From Helianthus annuus (Eukaryota; Streptophyta; Magnoliopsida; Asterales; Asteraceae): a stretch of 64,000 bases of DNA. The translations under genes and the position numbers were made by a program. Location of the stretch: NCBI RefSeq assembly GCF_002127325.2, contig NC_035446.2, positions 158,996,484 through 159,060,483 on the forward strand, written 5' to 3'. The notes beneath the pieces are model-generated. The model saw nothing but the letters and a program-made list of their open reading frames with translations. It ran no database searches and was not told the DNA's origin. Positions within the stretch are counted from its first letter, which is position 1. Every line of letters begins with the position of its first letter. Shown here piece after piece: positions 11,396 through 24,464 of this stretch.

Positions 11396-12441
11396 ATAAC
11401 TATAGGGAATTAGGTTAGACACGATCTAGTCCGGATCGCTGTCTTAGAGACCTAGACTACAGTTAGGAACCAAGAGACCAAGTTTATGTGCTTATTTTAT
11501 GTTGTTTCCTTCTATTCTATCATTACATCCGAACTCCGAGCCAAATTTTGTAATTCGGACGGGATTAGGAGTGAAAACCGCAAATTCCTGCCTAAATTAC
11601 AAATTTTTGTCAATTATTTTGTGCGATTTCTATCAACAAAACGGGGGGGAAAGTTATACCAAATTCGGGGCTGAAACCCATAATTTGATGAAAATTTCCT
11701 CTAAATTTTCTTAAAACAAGGAAGAGATTGCTAAGCTAGGGGTGAAACCCTAACCTTGGCAGTTATTCCGACTTTATTTTCTCTCGCCAAGGCAATTGAC
11801 GGACTCCAACGACCTGAACTCACGAGTATGACCTAGAATGCGCATGCATAATGCCCAAGAATCGAGGCAGAAACATGTCCCCTAGAGTCGAAAGTGACGA
11901 CAAGTCAACTGTGAATAGTTAAATTGCCATGGTTAGTCAAAGTCTAGTAGCCGCAGACAATCCATTTTCCAATTTTGAGTGTTGTTTCGTTGATTTTATA
12001 TGATTTACCTGTTTACGTGTTTTAAAATTCGTTGGTTACTCCATTTGTTATCAATCTGCGTGACCTTGTTGCTATCCTATCTCGATTCGAATCCCTGTTG
12101 ATGTGATCTAAACAAAACCAGTGTGCTATGCTAAGCTATACGACTAAGTTAGACGATACAATGTGATGCTACCCGATATGCAAAACGAACGACGCTCGAC
12201 TTATGGTTATAGGTTTCTGTTTTCTGACATCCTCTGTAATAAAAGTGCGTATGTGTTTAGGAAATTAAGTGCTCTATTTGCTTACTTGCTTATGTGCTCT
12301 AATTGCTTCTGTGCTTATGTGCCTCTATGATTATGTGCTTATGTGTTTATATGTGTCGAGAGATGCGACGTGATTCTAAGCTTTAGTAAACTAAGACGTG
12401 CGAGACTCAAATTCGTTGTGTTGAGCCTGTGACGATGTCTA
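11396..12441 (+). other. Untranslated leader of the Tekay-like element
   Basis: About 1 kb between the primer binding site and the gag start. It has no long frame. Packaging signals are expected in this region but cannot be recognised from sequence alone. Confidence 0.6.
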
Positions 12442-15400
12442 TTGCAGACCATGTCGTCATCTGGACAACCTAGATCACACTCGCGTCTTACCCATCAGGA
12501 GAAAAGAGATCGGCGTTTGGCTGCTATCATCTCTAAGACCGTGGCGAAAGCCGTCAGTGATGTGTTCGAGAACGCAAGCAAGTCATCTGAGGAATCCCGA
12601 ACCCTCACGCCCAAAGACTCCAACAAAGCTACTTTTAGCTTCAAACAATTCAAGGCATGTGGGCCAAAAGAGTTTACCGGTGAAGATGGCCCTACGGCTC
12701 TGTTTCATTGGTTTGACTCGGTAGAAGTCACCCTTCGTCAAAGCGGATGCCCAGATCATCTCCGTACTCTCAATGCTACCGGTGTCTTCCAGTCGCGAGC
12801 TTTGGACTGGTGGACCGCAGAAAGGAACAAGCGCGGGAACGACGCTGCATACGAGCTGACGTGGAAGGAATTGAAAGCGATCATGATGGACGAGTTCTGT
12901 CCTCCCCACGAACGCCAAAAGTTGGAGGATGAGTTCTGGACCATCAAGCAGAAGGAGGGCGACAACGCTGGTCTCACTGCCCGTTTCAAGCAACTGAGCA
13001 TTATCTGTCCAGATCAGGTCAAGACTCCCGAAATGACCATCAAGAAATACATCCGTGCTCTTCCGGATTGTATCGCAGATTATGTGTTCGCCGCCAAACC
13101 CGCATCAATCGAGGAAACCTACCTACTCGCTGCTGAGATTAATGATAAGCGAGTTAAGTCTGGTGTCTGGGATAAGCCATCCAAGTCGTTGCATCAAGTT
13201 ACTGCCGCATCAACCGACAACCCTACTGCTCAAGCCTCCAAGTCCTCGAGAAGAAGAAAGAAGAACAAGAATTGCGCCGCCGCAACCAATGCTACTCCCC
13301 TACAGTCTGTACCGCCACAACAGCAACAACCACAGCGTTCAGCGCCAGTGATCAATGCGCCGCCAGCGAAGCGTGCGTACACCGGCCCCCACCCACTCTG
13401 TGCCACATGTTCCTATCATCACCCGGTGGGTGTGGCCTGCCGATTCTGTGCCCACTGCAACGTCTACGGGCATTTCACTGCGAGTTGTCGCTATGGTCCC
13501 CGTCAAGCTCAAGCTCAAGTCGCTGTCAACCAGGCTCTACTCCCTGCTCCTCAAGCTTCTCAAGCTGCACAGGCCCCGGCAAACAATGTTCGGACCTGCT
13601 TTGCATGTGGTGACCCTAACCATTTCGCAAACCGGTGCCCGAACAGGGTGGTGAAACAAGAAGCTCAACAACCCCAGCAACAACAACAACAGCCTCAACA
13701 ACAAGCCGCTCACGCCAGAACTTTCAACATCAATGCACGCCAGGCTCAAGCTGATAACAACGTGGTCAATGGTACGTTCCTTGTGAATGGTATATATGCA
13801 TCATGTTTGTTTGATACTGGAGCCGATAACTGCTTTGTGTCATTTGAATTTGAGAAGCTTCTTAGACGTAAGCGCTCTTATCTTTCGACACCCTTCGAAG
13901 TAGAAGTCGCTACCGGAAGAACCATTGCTGTCAATTCTGTGCTCCGTGATTGTACTCTCGAGCTCAACAATCATATATTCCCGATTAATCTCATTCCAAT
14001 GCAACTCGGAAGTTTCGATGTCATAGTAGGCATGGACGTTCTTCGTGAAAACCGTGCTGAAGTTGTGTGTGCCGATAAGATGATTCGTTTTGTGCTAGCT
14101 AGTGGTGATATTCTATGTGTTTATGGTGAAACTACTGCGGAAGATCTTAAGCTCATGTCCTGTCTTCAAGCTCGCAAATATCTCCGCAAGGAATATCGAG
14201 CCTTTTTGGCCAACATTGTTGTAGCTGAGACGGACAAGAAAAAGAAAGTTGAAGTCAAGGATGTTCCTGTTGTCCGAGAATTTCCTCAGGTGTTCCCTGA
14301 TGATCTTCCTGGATTACCTCCAAGCCGTGATATCGACTTTCGAATCGACCTTATTCCAGGAGCCAACCCAGTAGCCAAAGCTCCGTATCGACTCGCTCCA
14401 TCTGAGATGCGAGAACTCTCAAACCAACTCCAAGAGTTACTTGAAAAAGGCTTCATTCGCCCGAGCACTTCTCCATGGGGCGCGCCAGTCCTTTTCGTCA
14501 AAAAGAAGGACGGGTCGTTCCGAATGTGCATCGATTACCGGGAATTGAACAAGCTGACCATCAAGAACCGATACCCCTTACCAAGAATCGATGACCTGTT
14601 TGACCAACTACAAGGTGCTCAGTGTTTCTCCAAGATTGATCTACGTTCAGGCTACCATCAGTTGCGGATTCAAGAGGAAGATATACCCAAAACCGCTTTT
14701 CGAACCCGATACGGCCACTACGAATTTGTTGTCATGCCTTTTGGTTTGACCAACGCACCCGCGGTCTTTATGGATCTGATGAATCGCGTGTGTAAACCGT
14801 TCTTAGATCGTTTCGTCATTGTATTTATCGACGATGTCCTGATCTATTCCAGATCGAGGGCCGAACATGCGCAGCATTTGCGATTGGTTCTCGAGTTGCT
14901 TCAGGGAAACCAACTCTACGCCAAGTTCTCCAAGTGTGAATTCTGGTTGGAGGAGGTTCAATTTCTGGGTCACATTGTGAATAGTCGGGGTATACACGTT
15001 GATCCTGCAAAGATTGAGGCAGTCAAGGGATGGGTTACGCCAAAGAATCCGTCAGAAGTTCGCTCTTTTCTCGGATTAGCTGGTTACTACCGGCGATTCA
15101 TCGAGGGATTCTCAAAGATTGCTGTACCGCTTACCTCCCTTACTCATAAAGACAAGCCTTTTGTGTGGGGAACCGCGCAGGAGACTGCCTTCCAAACCCT
15201 CAAACACATGCTGTGCCATGCACCAGTTCTTACACTGCCGGACGGAAGCGATGACTTCGTTGTCTATTGTGATGCTTCAAACCTTGGACTTGGCTGTGTT
15301 CTAATGCAGCGAGACAAGGTTATAGCTTACGCATCTCGACAGCTCAAAATCCACGAGAAGAACTATACAACCCATGACCTCGAGCTAGGCGCAGTTGTCT

Positions 15401-17073
15401 TTGCCTTAAAGATTTGGCGACACTACCTGTATGGTACAAAGTGTACGATCTTCACCGATCACAAGAGCTTACAACATATCTTTAACCAGAGAGAACTCAA
15501 TATGCGTCAACGCCGATGGGTAGAACTTCTCAACGATTACGACTGTGAGATCCGTTATCACCCAGGCAAGGCGAATGTAGTTGCAGACGCCCTCAGCAGA
15601 AAGAATTACGTGATAGGTGTTCGAAACATCCAGGCTCAGTATAACCTCGAAGCTCTCATCCGTGAAGCACAACACGCTTGCTTTAACGAGCGTACGTTGA
15701 AGAAAGAACGAATCTATCACGATGGAACTCAGCTCGTGAGCAAAGCCAACGGGATATTCTATTATCTGGACCGAATCTGGGTTCCGAGGAGGACAGATTT
15801 GCGAAAGATTATCATGAACGAAGCCCACAAATCCCGATATTCCATTCATCCCGGTGCGGACAAAATGTACCAGGACCTTCGCTACAAGTACTGGTGGCCT
15901 GGGATGAAAAGGGATGTTGCTCTATATGTTGGTAGCTGTTTAACTTGTGCAAGAGTCAAGGCTGAACACCAAAGACCGTCAGGCTTACTCGAACAACCGC
16001 CGATACCCGTATGGAAGTGGGAAAGCATAGCTATGGATTTCATAACTAAGCTTCCGACCACGCCATCAGGTCACGACAGTATTTGGGTTATAGTCGACCG
16101 TCTAACCAAGTCAGCCCACTTTTTGCCAATACGAGAAGACTATAAGGTGGCCAAGCTAGCCCAAATCTACACCGACGAGATCATTAAGAATCATGGTACG
16201 CCTCGAGACATCATTTCGGATCGCGATGCTCGGTTTACATCGAGATTGTGGGAAACTTTTCAAGCAGCTCTAGGTACGACGCTGAATTTGAGTACCGCAT
16301 TCCACCCGCAAACCGACGGGCAGACTGAAAGAACGATTCGTACTATTGAAGACATGCTCCGTGCGTGTGTTATCGATTTTGGTGGTAGTTGGAGCAAACA
16401 CCTACCATTGGTCGAATTTTCGTACAACAATAGCTATCACTCCAGCATCGAAATGGCACCTTTCGAAGCCTTGTATGGTAGGAGATGTCGCTCGCCTATT
16501 GTATGGCACGAGGTCGGTCATTCACAATTGACTGGGCCCGAGATTCTGCAAGAAACGACTGACAAGATCCACCAGATAAGGGAAAATTTGGTAAAGGCCC
16601 GGGACAGACAAAAGATGTACGCCGATAAACGACGCAGGCCCCGCGAATTTGCAGTTGGCGACTACGTGCTCCTAAAGGTATCACCTTGGAAGGGAGTAGT
16701 CCGATTCGGCAAAAGAGGGAAACTTGCGCCTCGATTTGTTGGACCTTTTAAGATTCTGGAAAGGATCGGTAAAGTTGCCTACAAACTCGAATTACCGGAG
16801 GAACTCAGCAATGTCCACCCGACTTTCCATATTTCAAACCTTCGAAAATGCGTAGCCGACCACGACGCAATAATACCACTCGACGATCTTCAGGTCAATG
16901 AGACGCTACACTTCGTGGAAAAGCCTGTCGAAATCATGGACCGACAGACCAAGCAACTCAGACGCTCTCGCATTCCGATTGTGAAAGTACGATGGGAAGG
17001 CAAACGAGGCGCGGAGTTCACTTGGGAACTCGAAAGTGACATGAAGGCCAAGTACCCGCAGTTATTCAGATAG
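12442..17073 (+). CDS. Gag-Pol polyprotein of Tekay-like Ty3/gypsy retrotransposon
   Basis: One frame of 1543 residues. Order: retrotransposon gag (about 75-230); basic linker with RRRKKNK; two Cys/His knuckles, the second a CX2CX4HX4C at 386-399; aspartic protease with DTGA at 458-461; reverse transcriptase with Asp733 and FIDD at 795-798; RNase H with Asp944, Glu981, Asp1006 and Asp1049; integrase with His1136, Cys1166, Cys1169 and the D-D-E triad Asp1199, Asp1260, Glu1296; and a C-terminal chromodomain-like segment (about 1491-1543, KVRWEGK...FTWE). The domain order RT-RNase H-integrase defines Ty3/gypsy. Glutamine-rich stretches flank the knuckles. Translation could begin at 12442 or at the in-frame ATG at 12451. 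No frameshift or stop is present, and every catalytic residue checked is in place. The chromodomain is thought to guide integration to particular chromatin in related elements. Confidence 0.96.
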   Translation: MQTMSSSGQPRSHSRLTHQEKRDRRLAAIISKTVAKAVSDVFENASKSSEESRTLTPKDSNKATFSFKQFKACGPKEFTGEDGPTALFHWFDSVEVTLRQSGCPDHLRTLNATGVFQSRALDWWTAERNKRGNDAAYELTWKELKAIMMDEFCPPHERQKLEDEFWTIKQKEGDNAGLTARFKQLSIICPDQVKTPEMTIKKYIRALPDCIADYVFAAKPASIEETYLLAAEINDKRVKSGVWDKPSKSLHQVTAASTDNPTAQASKSSRRRKKNKNCAAATNATPLQSVPPQQQQPQRSAPVINAPPAKRAYTGPHPLCATCSYHHPVGVACRFCAHCNVYGHFTASCRYGPRQAQAQVAVNQALLPAPQASQAAQAPANNVRTCFACGDPNHFANRCPNRVVKQEAQQPQQQQQQPQQQAAHARTFNINARQAQADNNVVNGTFLVNGIYASCLFDTGADNCFVSFEFEKLLRRKRSYLSTPFEVEVATGRTIAVNSVLRDCTLELNNHIFPINLIPMQLGSFDVIVGMDVLRENRAEVVCADKMIRFVLASGDILCVYGETTAEDLKLMSCLQARKYLRKEYRAFLANIVVAETDKKKKVEVKDVPVVREFPQVFPDDLPGLPPSRDIDFRIDLIPGANPVAKAPYRLAPSEMRELSNQLQELLEKGFIRPSTSPWGAPVLFVKKKDGSFRMCIDYRELNKLTIKNRYPLPRIDDLFDQLQGAQCFSKIDLRSGYHQLRIQEEDIPKTAFRTRYGHYEFVVMPFGLTNAPAVFMDLMNRVCKPFLDRFVIVFIDDVLIYSRSRAEHAQHLRLVLELLQGNQLYAKFSKCEFWLEEVQFLGHIVNSRGIHVDPAKIEAVKGWVTPKNPSEVRSFLGLAGYYRRFIEGFSKIAVPLTSLTHKDKPFVWGTAQETAFQTLKHMLCHAPVLTLPDGSDDFVVYCDASNLGLGCVLMQRDKVIAYASRQLKIHEKNYTTHDLELGAVVFALKIWRHYLYGTKCTIFTDHKSLQHIFNQRELNMRQRRWVELLNDYDCEIRYHPGKANVVADALSRKNYVIGVRNIQAQYNLEALIREAQHACFNERTLKKERIYHDGTQLVSKANGIFYYLDRIWVPRRTDLRKIIMNEAHKSRYSIHPGADKMYQDLRYKYWWPGMKRDVALYVGSCLTCARVKAEHQRPSGLLEQPPIPVWKWESIAMDFITKLPTTPSGHDSIWVIVDRLTKSAHFLPIREDYKVAKLAQIYTDEIIKNHGTPRDIISDRDARFTSRLWETFQAALGTTLNLSTAFHPQTDGQTERTIRTIEDMLRACVIDFGGSWSKHLPLVEFSYNNSYHSSIEMAPFEALYGRRCRSPIVWHEVGHSQLTGPEILQETTDKIHQIRENLVKARDRQKMYADKRRRPREFAVGDYVLLKVSPWKGVVRFGKRGKLAPRFVGPFKILERIGKVAYKLELPEELSNVHPTFHISNLRKCVADHDAIIPLDDLQVNETLHFVEKPVEIMDRQTKQLRRSRIPIVKVRWEGKRGAEFTWELESDMKAKYPQLFR

Positions 17074-17146
17074 ATCTGAAGCATCAAATAGGTAAAATCA
17101 CACGGCGAAGTACGGTTCTCGGCCTAATTTCGGGACGAAATTCCCT

Positions 17147-17159
17147 AAAGAAGGGGAGA
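17147..17159 (+). other. Polypurine tract
   Basis: AAAGAAGGGGAGA, one base before the 3' LTR. It is the expected plus-strand primer site for reverse transcription. Confidence 0.85.
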
Positions 17160-17160
17160 C

Positions 17161-20027
17161 TGTAACACCCCGTGTTTTCCAAAAGTCAAAGTCAAAGTCA
17201 AGTGTTGACTGTTATTGGAATTAAAGATTAATAAAGATTAATTTCATTTTAGTTCATTTTGATTTTCATATTATTTGGAGTAAGTGTTGTATAATCAAAC
17301 TAATCGACCGATAATCGAACTGTGAATCAACGACCGACTGTGAATGATAGGAAGTAACAACGCAATAAAGCTAGTCAATCAATAATCAAGCTAATCAAAT
17401 CAAACATCAAACTCAAGTGTGGGGATTTTAGTACTTTTATACGTGTGTGTGTGCCTTATGTGTTACTTGTGCATGTTTACTTTTATGTTAAAGTGTGTGG
17501 TGAATCAATCAAAATCAATCAAGACTCAAAGGTGAATCAAACTCAATGGAAATCGAACCCGAAATGGTTGTAAGGATGCTTGTATGTTAGATATAGTAGT
17601 TGGAACTAAAAGTAATTTGATTAGGAATTCTATCATTCTCAAATCATCGTTCATCGAAGTCGAAATACCACAAATCGTCGCGAAACACTCAAACCAGGCA
17701 AGCCGATCGAACAGGGCAACCTGATCGAACAGGCTAGCCGATCGAACAGGGTAACCTGATCGAACAGGCTAGCCGATCGAACAGGGCAACCTGATCGAAC
17801 AGGCTAGCCGATCGAACAGGTTGTTCGATCAGGGATGCTGTTCGATCAGGGATGCTGTTCGATCAGCTGACTCTTTCCTCTTTTGGAAGCCTATAAATAG
17901 GGCTGTCTTTGTCAAGCTTTCCACTTTTGGAAAAGCTCTGACCGACCAGCCTCTTCTTCTCACTAAATCTCAGATTTCTCTCAAACCGGTAAGTATTTCA
18001 CTCTAATCCTTGTACGTTTTTGTTCATTAATCGATTCTCCATCTTTCTATCTTTCAAAATCTGAATTTCATCCATGAAATCACCAAGATCTAGGTGTTCT
18101 TGAGTGATGTCATCATGGTGTTCTTGGTGTTCATCAAGAACTTCATGTTCTTGACTTCATTCAACCATGAATAAGCTAGATCTAACCGATTTCCACATCA
18201 ATAACTTAAAATCTTCCAAGGATCTTAACATTTCACGGTGGAAAAGGATTGGAAGATGGGTTTTCATCTATCTTTCAACTCTTTTACACTCAAAAAGGGT
18301 GAAAACGGGACTTGAACCGATTTACAATCAATCTAAACAAACACATGGTTCAAGATTCGGGTTCTACCGAGAAATATACCGATTCCGGGTTAAACGTTAA
18401 ACTTGGGTTCCAAACCGTCTCTGACCGGGTTTGGGTGATTCCTGCTCGAGTCGGTAGACTAAGTAGGGATTTCAGTTTTGTGGTTTAACTCGTAGTCAAA
18501 ATATCTCTAAAAACATCAACAACTAACGGGAATAACCAAGTGTTAGGTGAACGGCTAACCATGTCAGAAGCTGGCCGAACGGCTAGGCTGTTCGATCGAA
18601 CAGCCCAACCGAACGACTATGCCAGCCGATCGGCTAGGCTAACCGATCGACTAGCACTTAGTTCCACAAACTCACAAAGTGTAGTATTGACGAGGTACTG
18701 TTCGATCGACTACGCTACTCGATTGTAATCATCACTGCTCGAATCATGAGATACTATACTTTCAAAACACTTAGACTTTTCGAAACATTGGAATGTCACC
18801 CGATCGAACATGCCAGCCGATCGAGTGACATATTTGAAAACATTGCAATGCTAACCGATCGGTTGGACTAACCGATCGAACAGCTGTTCGATCGGCCAAC
18901 TTGAAAGGTAGTACAAACCATCATACACAAACACATCCTTCACATCAAAGGAAGAAACAATCCACTTGAAGGAACCAGCCGATCGAGCCAGCCAGCCGAT
19001 CGAATGGATGTTCGAACGGACTTTCCAACCAATCGAACAGCCCACTCGATCGAACTGCTGTCCGATCGAATGGCCTACTCGATCCAAGTACATTGTTTAC
19101 TTTTTCCGCGTTACTCATCGTTGTGTTATCGAACTATTCAGGCTAACCTATTCTCAGTGCTCCCTTCAATCCACATCAATCACTGTGAGTATACTCGATC
19201 CCTTTTTGCTTTCAGCACTTTTGGGTGTTACATACGTAATCTATCAAAATCACAAACAACACAAACTATTTGAACGCTAACCTACTTGCATGTATTACTT
19301 GTCTAAATGATTGTTGTTTATTATGTTTACACGTGGAGTGCTATCTACCTGCTTTAGCAACATAGTACTATAGTTTGGACTCAGCACCCGTTCCCACGGG
19401 GGTTGCTAAGGACAATTACTTGCATGGATTACGGTGGTAATCATGTATTGCGAACTGTCTCGGACAGTCAACTCGAAGTCATTGGTATCGATGGTCCCAT
19501 GTTGATAATTTACATGCATCGTTTGCCCTTGTGTACGTGCTTGGTTATGCGTAAACTATTCGAACTCTATATGCTATATCAAACTTGTGTACTCACCTTT
19601 ACATTATATGTATTGACTTTTATTTTAACGTATGTGACAGGTGTTTAAGCTACTAGCGTGCTAGGGAAGCGAGGCAATAATAAGCTTCTAGGAGCCTGTG
19701 ACCTTAGGACAGTGTCCACGTACCTGTTCCAGGGCCATAATTATCTGTAGATCTTGTACTGGCACCTGTAGTCAGTAAGATTTACGGATAACCGTCTAGA
19801 GGTCTTAAAACAATATTTATTTCGGTCTGTAATAATTAAGAATATGAGTTGTCGGAACAGTTCCCATATTGTTTGGTTGATTTCTATGATAACTTGTTAT
19901 TATTTGGGACACGGTATGGGACGTGTTATATAACTGAATTGTATGATAGTTGTTGTGGAAACTTCTGAACAATCTGTTTCGCTCAGTGCCGCGCCCCGAT
20001 GATTCCGCCATCGGTTGGGGTGTGACA
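17161..20027 (+). repeat. 3' LTR of the Tekay-like element
   Basis: Same length (2,867 bp) as the 5' LTR and identical by eye except for two C-to-T differences (18486 and 19314). The first makes a stop in a meaningless short frame. It ends GTGTGACA, followed by the AGGTG target duplication. Confidence 0.95.
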
Positions 20028-20345
20028 AGGTGATATTAAGACTTGTTTACTTTTGTACATTGTTATCTTCGGATTCCATAAATACCGAAAAAGACATGAA
20101 ATGGTGTGTGCTTTATGTGATACAGAGAAGTACAGAACTGTCTTGTATTTTGTAGTGTACAGCTGGTATCAAAGCTTTGTTGTTCCTACTGATTTTATTT
20201 TGCATATATCCCCTTTGTTGTGGGCCTGTGCTTGCAAACAAACAAGTTGCTTAATGGGTCAAAACGAAGTTATTTTTTTGTGTTGGTGAAGTTAAACATG
20301 TTTTATGGTTTCCTTTTGCCCTTCTCTTTATTTTTTTATTTTGTA
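20028..20345 (+). other. Spacer after the retrotransposon, no feature seen
   Basis: Continues the sequence interrupted by the Tekay insertion. A short open frame (78 codons) has no recognisable motif. Confidence 0.4.
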
Positions 20346-20937
20346 CTAGTATTAAGCTCCTGCGTTGGAGCGATTATCATAAAGTGTGTTAAGTAGTAGT
20401 AATACTATACCATTGTCAGCGATCACCAACACAGGAAAAGCTCGTAAAAACAAAATAAATAAAAACGGGAAAAAAATAACGCCGAACGAAAAGCAGACGT
20501 AAAATCTTTGAATCACGCACGCTCGTAGCTGAGAAATTAAGCCGAAATGTAAAACATAGAAAGAATAACTAAGTTCATCCAGGACTTGCGTGTTGGACGA
20601 ACTTGCCAAACGCAGAAAAATAGATGTGACGCGACGGGCCAGTCAAACGGGAAAAATATATGTAAAAATGTTGAACCCCACACGCACGTTGCGGTGCGTT
20701 AACTCACAAAATTTAGAACAAAACGAAAAACTTGGAAAAGATGAAAAGTATGGTGGACCAAAATTGAAAATAAAAAAGAGTTGGTATTAAATTGCAAAAG
20801 ATGAAAAACTTTAGGTTAAAAGTAAAAAGACAAAGGGTCTAAATTGCAAAATTGAACTTATTTATTAATTTTAGATAAAGATAAAGATAAGGATAAAAAT
20901 AAGAAATATCTATATATTGGTTATTAATTAACATTAA
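20346..20937 (-). mobile_element. Helitron-like element, hairpin family, copy D
   Basis: Read on the minus strand the sequence ends in a small hairpin (CTCCAACGCAGGAG), then CTTAATACTAG followed by T, as expected for a Helitron 3' end (CTRR, insertion next to T). The body shares long phrases with copies A-C, for example GTTGAACC-CACACGCACGTTGC and AACTCACAAAATTTAGAAC. The 5' end is not clear. No coding capacity. Confidence 0.5.
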
Positions 20938-22188
20938 CTAGGGTTAACACCCGCCCGCGTTGCGGCGCGGGTACATCGTAAACATGAAATGAATTAGTCC
21001 AAACATTATATGATGCATTAACCATATGAAAATACATATTTCGACGTATCCAGTTGAATTCAGTGTAACCTGTATAAGCATTGTGATTGGATCAAACGTA
21101 AAGTAAATGGAATTCATATCGAACAATCATAACGTATTATATGTGACTCAACTCATACATAGAAAACGTAACGGGTATGAAGGAAAATATGCACATGTAA
21201 TCGAAAGGGATTAATTAGAGCTTTCGGAAAAAGGGGAGAAAAAGAAACCATAATTTGACTCAACTCGGTTCGAAGAAAACTTTACGAAACATACATAAAA
21301 TAAACACGAAAACATATTATATTTGACCTAAATCATTTCTCAAAAAAGTTTACGTCGAAACGTAGAACAACTTGAATTTATACCAAAACGTACATAAAAA
21401 TATGCACTTAAAAATTGTTTCTTTAAATGAAAACGTATTATATTTTACCTAACTCGTCTATAAAAAAAGTTTACGTCGGAATGTAGAACAAATCATATTT
21501 ATACATACTCGTACATAAATATGCACGTAAAAAAAATAGTTTTTAAGTAAAGGAAATATAGGGGTAAACCGAAACAAAATATTAGTAAAAAATTAATAGG
21601 TTAAAAACGTTCGTAAAAGTGCCAAGTAGCACCAATGCCACAACGACATCGACTCTCAACATCGTAAAAATAAAATAGATAAAATGGTAAAAATTAAACT
21701 GAACGAAAAGGAGACTACAATCGTTGAACCACGTACACCCGTTACAGTGTCTTGATGCGAAGAAATTAACCAGAAACGTAAAACGTACAAAATAATAACT
21801 TAGTCGATCTAGGACCTGCCCATTGCGGGGAAGTTTTCAAAAGGGAAAAAATGGGCGCGTTGCGACGGGTCTGTCAAATATGAAAAAATAGAGCAAAAAC
21901 GTTGAACTTCACATGCACGCTATGACATGTTAACTCACAAAATTTAGAACGAAACGTAAAACGAAAAACTTGCGAAAGATAATAATAAAGTGTTGTGTTA
22001 AATTACAAAATATGAAAAACTTTGATTTAAAAGTGAAAATTCAAATGGATTAAAATGTAAAAGAAAAAACTTTAAGGTTGAAAGTGAGAAATCAAGTTTT
22101 TTCAAATGGGTTAAAATGTAAAAGAAAAAACTTGAAGGTTGAAAGTGAAAAATCAATTTTTTTTTTTGAAACACTCCCTAAGCATAGA
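20938..22188 (-). mobile_element. Helitron-like element, hairpin family, copy A
   Basis: The minus-strand 3' end has the GC hairpin CCCGCGCCGCAACGCGGG, then CGGGTGTTAACCCTAG next to T. The other end reads TCTATGCTTAGGGAGTGTTTC, followed by an A tract, and starts with TC as Helitrons do. About 1.25 kb, without replication initiator protein or helicase. Copies B and C share both body and ends. Confidence 0.55.
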
Positions 22189-22388
22189 GTACAAGTCTTG
22201 ATGCACTAAAAAGTTGGTAATTAATATATGGAATAATATTAAAATAAATTTATTAAACAAATATAAATAAAATTTATTAGGTTGAAGGAGATAATGTAAC
22301 GTGGCATTATTTGTAGTCTTTTATTATAAGTTAGATTTATTGGCTAAAAGAAGCCCTTGAATTTTGTTGGTTGATAGGAATCACATGA

Positions 22389-22692
22389 GACCACCCGTAG
22401 TGGGGGGTTATTTTTCAAAAAAAGCCAAAAAAACGTCCCCACTCCCATTACATAGGGCGTTTTGGGGGTTATTTTTGAAAAAAAATCGTGTTAGCGTTAT
22501 TATTAAAACGCAAGAAGGGAGTGTGATGGGTTGACTGATCTTTGACTGGCCAATAAGAAATTAGTTAGCTTTTTTTTTGTTTAATGATTGGAAGGGCATT
22601 ATTTAGGCATTATTCCCACTACGCCACTTTTACAATAACACCCTATGATGGGGGCATTATTTTTCTTAACCACTACACATGGTGTGAGGCCA
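22389..22692. mobile_element. Short MITE with imperfect inverted ends
   Basis: The left end GACCACCCGTAGTGG resembles the inverted right end (reverse complement of CCACTACACATGGTG). The body has GTTATTTTTNAAAAAAA and GGGGGCATTATTTTTC stretches placed symmetrically. No target duplication was found. Confidence 0.45.
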
Positions 22693-23064
22693 TTCTAGGT
22701 TTCAATTCGAGTGTTGGAATGAACATAGAACTGTTTTCTTCTGACCTATCCAACCATGAACCGAATTGACTAAAGCTAGTCATTTGTTTGTTTTGAATTT
22801 CTGAGTGATAATTATAAAAGCAAAAAGAGGTTATAAACCATTTTATTACTTTTTTTTATTTTTTATATATGATTCGATTTATTTATCTAATTAGCGCACA
22901 CACCTTTTGTGTGTTGTGATTATTAAACTTTCAAAATATTTAGATATATGAATTAAATTAATAACATGTACTTTTATTGGTCTGCTTTTCAACTGGTTCT
23001 TAAATTGAATTTGTGTATCTTTATACTAAAAGGGTGCTTGTGCGATGTGGTAGGAAACACAGAC

Positions 23065-23300
23065 ATTGTCTGGGTGTGCATAGTTCGGTGGTTATCTCTA
23101 CCGAAGCCGAAACTGAATCATCGGTTAGTCTATTTTATTAACCAATCGCTTTTCGGCTAATCTGATCGATTTATTCGATTAGATTGATGGTTTTTTGTTG
23201 GATTTGTTTAATTTTGATTAATAGCCAAAACTAAGCTTGTGCTAAAACTTTTACTTATAAATACATGAAATTGAGACATGAATGAAGGTATAAACAGATA
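23065..23300. mobile_element. Degenerate fragment of the CGGTT-rich MITE family
   Basis: Shares TGCATAGTTCGGTGGTTAT, CATCGGTTAG and ATAAATACATGAAATTGAG with the better-preserved element at 27894-28448. Both ends have decayed. Confidence 0.4.
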
Positions 23301-23399
23301 AAATGTAAGAGTTTTAATAATAATGTTACAAAATGAAAATTGGTTATTTTTTAAAAATTTAGCAAATATTGTAATGAAAATTTTATGAACTTAATCGAT

Positions 23400-23830
23400 T
23401 TATATGATTCGATAGTTTACTAATATATTGACTTGTCATATCTTGTTGCTTTATTTCAACATCATAAAAGGTGATTGGTTTACTAATATATGAGACATTG
23501 AGTTGTTAAATATTATTGATTCATTTTAACATCATGAAAGATGAAAGGTGATTGGTTTACTAATATATTAGACATTTAATTGTCAAATCTCTTGCTTTAT
23601 TTCAACATCCCCTAAAGGGTTGATGAAAGTACCGGCGTAAATGAGAAAAGCTTAAAAGGCATTATGAGCTAATTTGTACACCCATGAAAGATTAAAAGGT
23701 GATTGGTTTACTAATATATTGAGACACTGAATGTCTGAATTGTTAAATCTTGATGCTTTATTTTAATATCCATGAAAGGGTTGATAAAAGTACTGGTGTA
23801 AATGAGAAAAGCTTAAACGGCATAATAAGC
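23400..23830 (+). repeat. Irregular tandem duplications
   Basis: The phrase GGTGATTGGTTTACTAATATA occurs at about 23470, 23548 and 23698, each time followed by a decayed copy of GAGACATTGAATTGTTAAATC and TTTATTTCAACATC. A longer block with AAATGAGAAAAGCTTAAA appears twice. This is a locally duplicated non-coding repeat. Confidence 0.7.
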
Positions 23831-23989
23831 TACTTAAGATTGTCTTATTAAAAGCTTGAATCAAAACAAGCTAAACTGGTTCAAATGCAAAAATAATCTT
23901 GTTTAATAATCGAGCATGAGCCCGAGCTGGCTAGCAAGCATAACGGAGGTATAAGTTTTTATTTATATATATATACCATCTCCATTCAA

Positions 23990-24464
23990 TGTAGTTGTTG
24001 TTTGAAGGGAGATAGGCCTCGCAAGTCGCAAACAAACAGATAATGACAAAGAATGGGAGTTCTGGAATAATTGGATACCACCGAAAATAAATTATTTTGT
24101 ATGGAGGGCATGTTTCGATAGAGTTGCGTCAAAAGAGGCATTAGCAAGGCGGGGTGTACAGACTACAAATCGTCAACCAGCTGTGCTGCAGGTGCGGAAG
24201 AACGGAGGAAACTACAAACCACATGCTAGTAACCTGTATGGGCACACAATTAGTTTGGTGGCAAATTTTTATTTGGTTAAAAATACCATATCGCAACAGC
24301 AAAATATCATGTAACGAGATACTTAAGATGATAACCAACTCAAACGGGTCGAAGCAAAGGAAAAAAGCAGCTGGGGCGATCTTCCTAACAACTATGTGGT
24401 AGCTTTGGAAGGCACAAAACGACAAAGAGTTTAATGGCAATAGTGCGTCAATCGTAAAGATAGT
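23990..24464 (+). pseudogene. LINE ORF2 relic, zinc-binding C-terminal region (zf-RVT), copy 1
   Basis: Broken frames encode phrases typical of the zf-RVT domain that follows plant LINE reverse transcriptases: NNWIPPKINYFVWRACFDR, then LCCRCGRTEETTNHML with CX2C...H pattern, then WWQIFIWLKIP. Only the C-terminal end remains, and frames shift near 24165. A related copy lies at 42337-44105. Confidence 0.8.

Larger units (their letters stand above)
8513..20027 (+). mobile_element. Complete Ty3/gypsy chromovirus (Tekay-like) retrotransposon
   Basis: The element is 11,515 bp, flanked by the 5-bp target duplication AGGTG (8508-8512 and 20028-20032). It has two 2,867-bp LTRs, a primer binding site matching initiator tRNA-Met, an untranslated leader of about 1 kb, one unbroken gag-pol frame and a polypurine tract just before the 3' LTR. 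By eye the LTRs differ at two positions (9838 C versus 18486 T; 10666 C versus 19314 T). All parts needed for autonomous transposition appear present. LTR length and the C-terminal chromodomain suggest the Tekay/Del lineage. Confidence 0.95.

Noticed and set aside
12583..12993. 136-codon minus-strand frame, and similar ones over gag-pol
   Set aside because: Shadows of the 1543-residue frame on the other strand.
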